Position numbers and translations under genes: made by a program | Assembly: GCA_949285785.1 (NCBI GenBank) | Contig: CASEAG010000028.1 | Span: 291,161-355,160, forward strand | Source of the DNA: an uncultured Spirochaetales bacterium | GTDB lineage: Bacteria > Spirochaetota > Spirochaetia > Sphaerochaetales > Sphaerochaetaceae | Direction: 5' to 3' | DNA: 64,000 nt | Notes under the pieces: model-generated | The model's input: the letters and a program-made list of their open reading frames with translations, nothing else | Told to the model about the DNA's origin: nothing | The model's database searches: none | In this document: piece after piece, positions 57,780 to 64,000 of the stretch | Layout of the letters: each line of letters starts with the position of its first letter | How positions within the stretch are numbered: the first letter of the stretch is position 1

Positions 57780-58461
57780 CGGAGGACCTCCGTCGAGGGA
57801 GCTGCTCCTCGAAGGCACCATAGCGGAGGAGAGCTGGTTCGACGACGACGTCACGGCGGAGGCGTTCCGCGATGAACTGAACGGAGGAAGCGGCGACGTC
57901 ACCATATGGATCAACTCGCCGGGAGGCGACTGCATCGCCGCAAGCCGGATCTACACGATGCTGATGGAGTACCCGGGGCACGTGACCGTGAAGATACCGG
58001 GGCTTGCCGCATCGGCCGCAAGCGTCGTCGCCATGGCTGGAGAGAGGGTTCTCATGAGCCCGACGGCCATGATGATGGTCCACAATCCGGCGACCGTGGT
58101 CTTCGGGGACCACAGGGAGATGTCGAAGGCGATGGAGGTGCTTGACGAGGTCAAGGAATCCATCATCAACGCCTACGAGATCAAGACGGGCATGAGCAGG
58201 GCGAAGATCGCCAGGCTGATGGACGACGAGACCTGGATGAACGCGAGGAAGGCGGTCGAACTCGGGTTTGCCGACGGACTCCTTTCGGGGACGCCGATGC
58301 CCGGGTCGGAAGACGGACCTGACGGAGGTGACGGCACATTCGCCGCACGTGGACAGATGAGGAGACTGGTCGCCCTCCTCTCGGCGGATGCCGGGGAAGG
58401 ACGGGGACGACAGGTGAGCGCCGATGACCTGATGGCACGGCTGGAACTCATAAGGAGATGA
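57736..58461 (+). CDS. ClpP-type prohead protease
   Basis: 241 residues. The Clp serine protease fold: Ile-Asn-Ser-Pro-Gly-Gly-Asp, the catalytic Ser in Ala-Ala-Ser-Ala-Ala-Ser-Val, the His in Met-Met-Val-His-Asn-Pro and an Asp later. It trims the capsid N-terminal delta domain during head maturation. AGGAAAGG precedes ATG 57736 inside the portal gene. Confidence 0.93.
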   Translation: MKQRFWKWMDLAGDDGGPPSRELLLEGTIAEESWFDDDVTAEAFRDELNGGSGDVTIWINSPGGDCIAASRIYTMLMEYPGHVTVKIPGLAASAASVVAMAGERVLMSPTAMMMVHNPATVVFGDHREMSKAMEVLDEVKESIINAYEIKTGMSRAKIARLMDDETWMNARKAVELGFADGLLSGTPMPGSEDGPDGGDGTFAARGQMRRLVALLSADAGEGRGRQVSADDLMARLELIRR

Positions 58462-58473
58462 GGAGGACAACCC

Positions 58474-59676
58474 ATGGAGAAGACGATCGAACTCATGGAA
58501 GCCAGGGCGAGGCTCTGGGACAAGGCGAAGAGGTTCCTCGACGAGAGGAGGGACGAGAACGGACTGCTGAGCGCGGAGGACAATGCCGCATACGAGAAGA
58601 TGGAGGCGGACCTCGTGGCACTCGGCAAGGAGATCGACAGGGAGGAGCGCCTCGCAAGCCTCGGCCGCAGACTCTCGCAGCCCACAAGCGAGCCCCTCAC
58701 GAACAGGCCCGACGCAGGCATCGGCAGGGCCGGAAGGCCCAGGGCCACGGACGAGTACCGCACCTCCTTCTGGGACATGATGCGCAGCCGCGCAATCGGC
58801 CGTGAGATCGTCGATGCGCTCCAGATCGGCACAGACAGCGAGGGAGGCTATCTCGTACCTGACGAGTTCGAGGCGACACTGGTCGAGAAGCTCGAGGAGG
58901 AGAACATCTTCCGCACCCTTGCGAACGTCATCCAGACCTCGTCCGGCGACCGCAAGATACCCGTGGCATCCACGAAGGGGACTGCAAGCTGGATCGACGA
59001 GGAGGGTGCGTTCACCGAGAGCGACGACGCCTTCAGCCAGGTGACCATCGGCGCCTACAAGCTGGGCACGATGATCAAGGTGTCCGAGGAGCTGCTGAAC
59101 GACAGCGCATTCGACCTCGAGGCCTACATCGCAAAGGAGTTCGCAAGGCGCATCGGGGCGAAGGAGGAGGAGGCGTTCTTCACGGGCGACGGATCCGGAA
59201 AGCCCCTGGGAGTCCTCGCGGCATCCGGCGGAGCCGAGACCGGCATCACCGCCGCATCCGCAACGGCAGTCACCGCCGACGAGCTCATGGACCTCTTCTA
59301 CTCGCTCAGGGCGCCCTACCGCAGGAACGCCGTGTGGATCGTCAACGACTCTACGATCAAGGCCATCCGCAAGCTGAAGGACGGCAACGGCCAGTATCTC
59401 TGGCAGCCCGCCCTCACCGCAGGTGCGCCCGACATGCTGCTCGGACGCCCCGTGAAGACCAGCGCCTTCATGCCCTCCATCGAGGCCGGAGCCAGGTCGG
59501 TGCTCTTCGGCGACCTCTCCTACTACTGGATCGCGGACCGCCAGAGCCGCACCTTCAAGCGCTTGGGCGAGATCTATGCGCCGAACGGCCAGGTCGGCTT
59601 CCTTGGCAGCCAGAGGGTCGACGGACGCCTCGTGCTTCCCGAGGCCGTGAAGGTCCTCGTGCAGAAGGCGGCATGA
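58474..59676 (+). CDS. major capsid protein (HK97 fold)
   Basis: 400 residues. The first 90 form a charged coiled helix, the scaffold-like delta domain that the protease removes, followed by the HK97-fold body with Gly-Gly-Tyr-Leu-Val-Pro-Asp-Glu-Phe, Ile-Pro-Val-Ala-Ser-Thr and the late Phe-Gly-Asp-Leu-Ser-Tyr-Tyr. Starts 12 bases after the protease; the next gene overlaps its stop. Confidence 0.95.
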   Translation: MEKTIELMEARARLWDKAKRFLDERRDENGLLSAEDNAAYEKMEADLVALGKEIDREERLASLGRRLSQPTSEPLTNRPDAGIGRAGRPRATDEYRTSFWDMMRSRAIGREIVDALQIGTDSEGGYLVPDEFEATLVEKLEEENIFRTLANVIQTSSGDRKIPVASTKGTASWIDEEGAFTESDDAFSQVTIGAYKLGTMIKVSEELLNDSAFDLEAYIAKEFARRIGAKEEEAFFTGDGSGKPLGVLAASGGAETGITAASATAVTADELMDLFYSLRAPYRRNAVWIVNDSTIKAIRKLKDGNGQYLWQPALTAGAPDMLLGRPVKTSAFMPSIEAGARSVLFGDLSYYWIADRQSRTFKRLGEIYAPNGQVGFLGSQRVDGRLVLPEAVKVLVQKAA

Positions 59677-59897
59677 CGATGGCCAACACGCTCAACTACA
59701 GCTCCCCCGGCGGCGACGAATGGGTCGTCGGGGGCAGGCTCGTGATCAGGAAGGGCGCAGTGGTGGAGGGTCTGCCCTCCCCTGCGCCCATGGCCGGAAA
59801 GATGGCGGACAGCGTTGCGGAGGATGTGGCCGCGCTCAGGACCGACCACAACGCCCTTCTGGCCGCACTGCGCTCGGCAGGGCTGATGGAGATGTGA
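59673..59897 (+). CDS. head fiber-like protein
   Basis: 74 residues. Glu-Trp-Val-Val-Gly-Gly-Arg-Leu-Val-Ile-Arg-Lys-Gly-Ala-Val-Val-Glu-Gly-Leu-Pro matches the short repeat of the phage head-fiber family, often found after the capsid gene as a decoration or fiber. The start overlaps the capsid stop (ATGA); ATG 59679 is also possible. Confidence 0.7.
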   Translation: MTMANTLNYSSPGGDEWVVGGRLVIRKGAVVEGLPSPAPMAGKMADSVAEDVAALRTDHNALLAALRSAGLMEM

Positions 59898-59900
59898 GGG

Positions 59901-60443
59901 ATGATCGTCGATGTGCAGAGCCTGAACGCATACAGCGGCAACTGGGAGGACAACGATGAGGCGGTGGCCATGAAGGAGCTGTTCCTCGGCTCCGCCGAAG
60001 AGATCGTCTCGGACTATCTGAGGTACAGCCCGGTACTCGGTCTGCATGCCGACATCGTACTCTCGGGGAACGGCACGGGAAGGCTTCAGCTTCCCTCCCG
60101 CCCCGTGAGGTCGCTTGAGCGGATGGAGATCGACGGGTGCACCATGGATGTGGCCCTCTTCCGGCTCGACGACGACCGCATCACGGCCATCCGTCGGATG
60201 GTCTTCCCCAGAGGGGACGGCAACATCGTCGTCTCCTACACCTCCGGCTGGAAGGCGGAGGAGATGCCGAATGCAATCAGGGTGGCGATACTGCGCATCG
60301 CAACGCTCATGCTCAGCGAGACCGACGGCAACATCGGTCTCACGGGCAAGAGCTTTGCGGACAACAGCCGCACCTTCGTGAACTACTCGAACTACCGCAA
60401 GTACCTCGAGCCGCTCGCCGGCTTCAGGGTGACGGGATTCTGA
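59901..60443 (+). CDS. head-tail connector protein (gp6-like)
   Basis: 180 residues. Helical N-terminal half with Leu-Phe-Leu-Gly-Ser-Ala-Glu-Glu-Ile-Val-Ser-Asp-Tyr-Leu, a central beta insertion, and Ala-Ile-Arg-Val-Ala-Ile-Leu-Arg-Ile-Ala, the pattern of the HK97 gp6 adaptor ring that sits below the portal. ATG 59901 follows the previous stop by three bases. Confidence 0.75.
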   Translation: MIVDVQSLNAYSGNWEDNDEAVAMKELFLGSAEEIVSDYLRYSPVLGLHADIVLSGNGTGRLQLPSRPVRSLERMEIDGCTMDVALFRLDDDRITAIRRMVFPRGDGNIVVSYTSGWKAEEMPNAIRVAILRIATLMLSETDGNIGLTGKSFADNSRTFVNYSNYRKYLEPLAGFRVTGF

Positions 60444-60444
60444 C

Positions 60445-60969
60445 ATGGTGCAGCGCAGCATGATGCAGGGGGAGCTTGTCTCCCTCGAGTCGGACATCAG
60501 CGGGCCGATCGCCTTCCTGAAGGAGCTGGGAGGACGGGAGAAGACCGTCCTGAGGAACATCCTCTCCGGCATCGGCACCGATGCGAAGTCCGTCGTCAAG
60601 CGCAGCTACAGGACATCCGGCCTGAAGAAGGACACCGGATCCCTCTACAAGGGGATCGTCCGCCGCGTCACGAAGGACGGCAGGACCGTGATCGTCTCCA
60701 CCACCGCCCGCAACGACAGGCAGATCCTCTATGGCGGCGCACTGGCGAAGGGCAGCCTCGTCGAGGCGAAGGAGGCGAAGGCGCTCCGCTTCCAGGTGGA
60801 CGGCAAATGGGTATCGAAGACGTCTGTCAAGCTGCCGGAGAGGCCGTTCATCACACAGCCGGTCCTGAGGCACATGGGCACGACTGCATTCAGGGAGAAG
60901 CTCGACCAGCTCGTCGAGAGGGAGGTCCGGAAGATCATGAGACGCAAGGCGAAGGAGGCGGGAGCATGA
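60445..60969 (+). CDS. HK97 gp10-like tail-completion protein
   Basis: 174 residues. A helix with Val-Leu-Arg-Asn-Ile-Leu-Ser-Gly-Ile, Gly-Ser-Leu-Tyr-Lys-Gly-Ile-Val-Arg-Arg, and Arg-Pro-Phe-Ile-Thr-Gln-Pro resemble the HK97 gp10 family. It lies at its usual place after the connector. Overlaps the next gene by four bases. Confidence 0.75.
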   Translation: MVQRSMMQGELVSLESDISGPIAFLKELGGREKTVLRNILSGIGTDAKSVVKRSYRTSGLKKDTGSLYKGIVRRVTKDGRTVIVSTTARNDRQILYGGALAKGSLVEAKEAKALRFQVDGKWVSKTSVKLPERPFITQPVLRHMGTTAFREKLDQLVEREVRKIMRRKAKEAGA

Positions 60970-61418
60970 AGGACGAGATGGAGGTCATGGATGCCCTGAG
61001 GATGCGCATAATCGACAGCCTGTCCTCGTTCATCAGGGAACCGGGGGTAGCCGTGACACTGGACGAGAGAAGCGTCCTCATCGACTTTCCCGACCCCGAC
61101 AACATGGCGAGGGACTCGGTCGTGTGGATCACACCCGACTGGGAGAACATCGAGGAGCTGTCGGTTGCGACCGACGTGTCGACCCTGAGGCTGTCGGTGT
61201 ACATCGTGTGCAAGGGAGCTCCTTCGGCCCAGCTGGTCAGGCGGGCCTTTGCGCTGTGGTCGGCACTCTACCTCCTGGTCGATGACGACAGGAGCATCGG
61301 AGGTGTCGTCGCACACACGAGGGTGACGGACATGGACTACTACCCGTCCGTTGCGGCGGGAAGGACCCAGGTGGGCATCGAGGCCAGCCTCGAGCTCCAG
61401 TGGGCAAGGGAGGATTGA
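60966..61418 (+). CDS. tail terminator-like protein
   Basis: 150 residues. Beta strands with Thr-Leu-Arg-Leu-Ser-Val-Tyr-Ile-Val and Gln-Val-Gly-Ile-Glu-Ala-Ser-Leu-Glu-Leu-Gln-Trp fit a small tail terminator, and it lies directly before the tail tube gene, where siphoviruses carry it. No exact family is claimed. Confidence 0.6.
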   Translation: MKDEMEVMDALRMRIIDSLSSFIREPGVAVTLDERSVLIDFPDPDNMARDSVVWITPDWENIEELSVATDVSTLRLSVYIVCKGAPSAQLVRRAFALWSALYLLVDDDRSIGGVVAHTRVTDMDYYPSVAAGRTQVGIEASLELQWARED

Positions 61419-61424
61419 AAGTAC

Positions 61425-62384
61425 ATGGCATTCCATACTGGTGTCGGCGCATCCCTCCAGATAGGCGCCGAGAAGACCTACGGGGTCGCGGTGGAGCCCG
61501 ACGTGCTCGTGGACCTCACGAGCGAGGGTATCGCCCTGGCTGTCGAGAAGGGCGACGAGGGCTCCCTTCTCGCATCGAAGACGGCGATGACCAGGGATCT
61601 CCTGGCGGTGACCGTCTCTGGAAACGTGAGCGCCATACTGCGCCCGGAGGGAGCTCCTCTGCTCTTCCTCCTCGCGATGGGAGGCGTGGACACGGTCGCA
61701 TCCGAAGGCGACGACGGAAGGTACACGCACACGTTCACACTCTGCGGAGCGAACGAGGACCTGCCGGGCTGCACGATAGTCGTCGACCGCAAGGCGGCGG
61801 TGAAGAAATATGCCGGATGCACCATCGGGAGCCTCTCGATCGAGGCGGCGGCAGGGGACTATGTAAAGGTCACCTTCGACGTCACCGGCGTCAAGGAGGA
61901 GACGGGACAGCTCAACACCTCGCTCAAGGGATTCTCCATCCCGTCCTACAGGTGCACTGCCGCCGTGTTCAGGATCGGAGGGCAGACCTACGACATCACG
62001 ACATCGACCGTGACCATCGACAACGCACTGGAGTCGGCCCCGAGGACCTACGGATCCGGACTCTATTCAGGCCGCCCACAGCATGGACGCAGAAGCGTGA
62101 CGGTCTCGTTCGAGATCCCCTACTCCAGCGACGTCGAGGACCTGAAGTCGGACTTCCTCACGAGCGAGGACACGGCTTCGGTCGAGCTGACGTTCACATC
62201 CAGCAACGCCGACTACTCGGTCAGGATCGAGGTGCCCAACCTCGCGGTCACCTCGGTCGGCGGCAACGTGTCGGGGACGGGGATACTCACGGCCTCCTGC
62301 GAAGGCGAGGCCCTCTCGGTGGGGGATGTCGAACCCATCACGGTCACCGTCACCGACAGGACGGCAACGGCCTACGGGGCCTGA
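61425..62384 (+). CDS. major tail tube protein
   Basis: 319 residues, beta-rich. Gly-Ala-Ser-Leu-Gln-Ile-Gly near the start, a central Ile-Gly-Ser-Leu-Ser-Ile-Glu-Ala, and a C-terminal Ig-like tail (Val-Glu-Pro-Ile-Thr-Val-Thr-Val-Thr-Asp). It polymerises into the tail tube of a long non-contractile tail. An SD for the next gene overlaps its stop. Confidence 0.85.
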   Translation: MAFHTGVGASLQIGAEKTYGVAVEPDVLVDLTSEGIALAVEKGDEGSLLASKTAMTRDLLAVTVSGNVSAILRPEGAPLLFLLAMGGVDTVASEGDDGRYTHTFTLCGANEDLPGCTIVVDRKAAVKKYAGCTIGSLSIEAAAGDYVKVTFDVTGVKEETGQLNTSLKGFSIPSYRCTAAVFRIGGQTYDITTSTVTIDNALESAPRTYGSGLYSGRPQHGRRSVTVSFEIPYSSDVEDLKSDFLTSEDTASVELTFTSSNADYSVRIEVPNLAVTSVGGNVSGTGILTASCEGEALSVGDVEPITVTVTDRTATAYGA

Positions 62385-62395
62385 AGGAGGAACAG

Positions 62396-62845
62396 GTGTT
62401 TTCCAGGAAACGCAACTACGACAACTGCATACAGAAGGTCAGGCTCGATGTAGGCACGCTGGTCGGCCTGCAGAAGGACGACGAGGCTTACATCACGCTG
62501 CGCGAGCTGCCGACGCTGGAGATGCTCCGCCTCAAGGAGGCATCCGAGCACGGCGAGAAGGAGACGCTGGAGGTCTTCCGCGAGCTCCTTCCCTCGATCG
62601 TGGCGGACCACAACTTCTACGAGGACGAGGATGGCAAGGTGAAGATGAAGGACACCGACCTCGCCTCTCTCGTGTTCGAGTCCGTGGACCTGACGCTCAA
62701 GGTGGTCAGGGGGTACACCGAAGCGGCTTTTTTTACCCGTCGGAGGAAGGACGGCGACAGCTCGCCAGCCTCTGCCGGGAGGTCTTCAACGGAAGACGGA
62801 GCCGGGAGCTCTACGGGGAATACGGACACTGGCTCGGCTACATAA
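62396..62845 (+). CDS. tail assembly chaperone, short (G-type) form
   Basis: 149 residues. GTG 62396 with AAGGAGG (62384-62390) opens it. It is the zero-frame product of a frameshifting gene: a helical chaperone body (Leu-Pro-Thr-Leu-Glu-Met-Leu-Arg-Leu-Lys) and, past the slip site, a short low-complexity Ser/Thr/Gly-rich end. In siphoviruses such proteins coat the tape measure during tail building. Confidence 0.82.
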   Translation: MFSRKRNYDNCIQKVRLDVGTLVGLQKDDEAYITLRELPTLEMLRLKEASEHGEKETLEVFRELLPSIVADHNFYEDEDGKVKMKDTDLASLVFESVDLTLKVVRGYTEAAFFTRRRKDGDSSPASAGRSSTEDGAGSSTGNTDTGSAT

Positions 62846-63027
62846 CCGACGTCTTCCTGCCCATATGCGACAGCGAGACCGGGGACTTCAGGCACCTACC
62901 ATTCCCCGGAGGCGTGATGGACCAGCCATACATGACCATGCAGGTGGTGAGGCTGGTCCAGCTGAACTACCGCCGGCACCTCGCCGAGAAGGCCGAGGCC
63001 ACAAGAGCGAAGATGAAACGGCGGTAG
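62396..63027 (+). CDS. tail assembly chaperone, frameshift (GT-type) form
   Basis: A -1 slip at the T run 62728-62734 joins the first frame to the frame that ends at 63027, giving about 210 residues. The second-frame part continues Tyr-Pro-Ser-Glu-Glu-Gly-Arg-Arg-Gln-Leu and has a folded look (Tyr-Gly-His-Trp-Leu-Gly-Tyr, Met-Gln-Val-Val-Arg-Leu-Val-Gln), unlike the zero-frame tail. Gene order after the tail tube is as in lambda G/GT. Confidence 0.78.
62728..62734 (+). promoter_or_regulatory. -1 ribosomal frameshift site T_TTT_TTT
   Basis: Seven T in the zero-frame phase T TTT TTT, then ACC. Both tRNAs can re-pair exactly after a one-base backward slip. The second frame opens at once with TAC CCG. 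Confidence 0.8.
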
Positions 63028-63035
63028 AAGAGAGA

Positions 63036-63998
63036 TCAGACGGATGTAGCCTCGCGGAAGGTCACGATACAGCCTGATGGGATGCTCCAATCATTGTCAC
63101 CATTGTTGTAAATATCTCTTAGAGACTCTGGAAGGCTGATATTTTTCAGCGAAGAGGAACTGAAAGCACCTGTGCTAATTTCTACGACGCTGTCGGGAAT
63201 TGTAATGCTGTAAAGATTTCTGCATCCTGAAAAAACACTCTTTCCTATCTTTGTAACACTCTCGGGAATAACAACCTGAGACATGGCCCAACACTGTCTG
63301 AATGCCCGATCTCCAATTGCTTCAACGCCATATGGAATTACTGCATCAGGAGCATCCCAGTCACAATAAACCACAGTAATAACTCCATCAAGGTTTTTTA
63401 TGTACAGCAAATTCGTTGGATCATCTGGAATTTCTGGAGCATCCGGTGTTTCCGGTGTTTCCGGGTTTTCAGGATTCTCAGGTTGCCCTGGCATATCAGG
63501 CGTGATTGAATCCAGATCGGCACCTTTCTTTACCTGAATGACACCATCAGCCAGGGAACTTAGAATCGCGGGTCTTTCTGCAAGAATGAAGTTGTAATTT
63601 TCTCCTATCCGCAAAGCAATAATCTGAAACATGAAAGACCCTTCTGTAACTGTGATAACAGGGTACCCACCTACTCCACTAACTGAAATCACATATGGTA
63701 GACATGATGTGGAACCTTTAGTTGGAACGTAGATTATCAAGCCATTTGAACTGAATGAGAAATATATTGTGTCCTCAAAATCTTGAAATGCCTCTTTTTT
63801 TACAGCCTGCCAGATTCCTTCAAACTCGCCGGGCTCATTAGGGGAACCATCATATCCTCCCAGGCCGGGTTCGCCACCACTATCTGGAGTCACAGACTCT
63901 CCCGTACCTGTACCAGGCATCGGTGTATCCCCTTTGCACGACACGGCCGTGAACAGTGCAAGCATGGCCACCAACAACAGAGAAAAAATCCTTTTCAT
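63036..63998 (-). CDS. leucine-rich-repeat (BspA-like) lipoprotein
   Basis: 320 residues. Signal peptide ending Thr-Ala-Val-Ser-Cys (lipobox), a Pro/Gly/Thr-rich linker, a middle beta domain, a Pro-Glu-Asn-Pro-Glu-Thr repeat hinge (about residue 180), then LRR_5 repeats: Ile-Gly-Asp-Arg-Ala-Phe-Arg, Val-Val-Ile-Pro-Glu-Ser-Val-Thr, Ile-Thr-Ile-Pro-Asp-Ser-Val. Such surface proteins bind host or matrix proteins. It is antisense, A+T-richer than the phage and lies eight bases after the tail chaperone, so it is likely phage cargo. Confidence 0.82.
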   Translation of the reverse strand: MKRIFSLLLVAMLALFTAVSCKGDTPMPGTGTGESVTPDSGGEPGLGGYDGSPNEPGEFEGIWQAVKKEAFQDFEDTIYFSFSSNGLIIYVPTKGSTSCLPYVISVSGVGGYPVITVTEGSFMFQIIALRIGENYNFILAERPAILSSLADGVIQVKKGADLDSITPDMPGQPENPENPETPETPDAPEIPDDPTNLLYIKNLDGVITVVYCDWDAPDAVIPYGVEAIGDRAFRQCWAMSQVVIPESVTKIGKSVFSGCRNLYSITIPDSVVEISTGAFSSSSLKNISLPESLRDIYNNGDNDWSIPSGCIVTFREATSV

Positions 63999-64000
63999 GT

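Larger units (their letters stand above)
31743..64000 (+). mobile_element. HK97-type siphovirus prophage, right end outside the window
   Basis: The continuous plus-strand series of replication, HNH, terminase, portal, protease, capsid, connector and tail genes is that of a tailed phage. The left limit is set by the composition jump at about 31743. Tape measure, tail tip, endolysin, integrase and repressor are missing up to 64000, so the element must continue to the right or be incomplete. A+T-richer or antisense cargo genes interrupt the operons at five places. Confidence 0.85.

Noticed and set aside
1-64000. CRISPR array, tRNA or rRNA genes
   Set aside because: I saw no regularly spaced repeats with spacers and no cloverleaf or rRNA-like segment. 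The HhH-GPD, HNH and helicase genes are not Cas proteins.

Overview
The window is about 60% G+C bacterial DNA. It most resembles a Spirochaetota genome of the Sphaerochaeta type. The evidence is the sugar-binding protein at 24439-25758, whose signal peptide is followed by the Gly-Ala-Ala-Glu start common in spirochaete binding proteins, plus several short-signal lipoproteins and membrane-anchored GGDEF proteins. No rRNA, tRNA or flagellar gene is present to confirm this, so the placement is inferred.

Bases 1-27210 are ordinary chromosome: an HtrA-type protease cut by the window edge, a small methyltransferase, an ApbE lipoprotein, two coupled diguanylate cyclases, a shortened PfkB-like kinase, GlnRS, an amidohydrolase, an AraC regulator, an MFS transporter, an alpha/beta hydrolase, an rRNA-methyltransferase-like protein with an Arg/Asp/Gly repeat tail, a phosphohexomutase, GalE, a purine permease coupled to an MGMT-type protein, a diaminopropionate ammonia-lyase, an NlpC/P60 lipoprotein, a complete four-gene carbohydrate ABC importer, a DHH phosphoesterase and a GNAT acetyltransferase. 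Many first genes start 6-9 bases after a -10 hexamer, so their mRNAs are probably leaderless. Genes inside operons use ordinary Shine-Dalgarno (SD) sites.

Bases 27362-31494 hold an A+T-richer two-gene cassette of a Ski2-like helicase and a DUF1837/HamA-like protein. It reads as a Hachiman/AbpAB-type anti-phage system in which the HamA-like protein appears to lack its catalytic Glu and Lys.

From about 31.74 kb to beyond the right edge lies a siphovirus-type (HK97-like) prophage. It runs from a sigma-like regulator through an early module (DUF2800, DUF2815, family A polymerase, VirE primase-helicase, VRR-NUC, SNF2 helicase, DUF1492-like regulator) to HNH, small terminase, C5 methyltransferase, SAM synthetase, lysis genes, large terminase, portal, protease, capsid, connectors, tail tube and a frameshifting tail assembly chaperone. 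Tape measure, tail tip, endolysin, integrase and repressor are not in the window. Several cargo genes interrupt the phage operons, most with lower G+C or opposite orientation: a lipoprotein (34805-35941), a restriction-modification-like cassette with a DNA glycosylase (38964-41803), a DUF4236 protein with its own promoter (47017-48315), a two-gene exported-protein operon (55576-56483) and a leucine-rich-repeat lipoprotein (63036-63998).

The most interesting signals are: twin RNA leaders before the two early operons, with one compensatory base-pair change and an anti-SD loop; the degenerate Hachiman-like pair; the methyltransferase/nuclease/AlkA-type glycosylase cassette; a T_TTT_TTT frameshift site; a phased set of inverted repeats between HNH and small terminase that may be the cos region; and overlapping spanin-like genes placed inside the packaging module.
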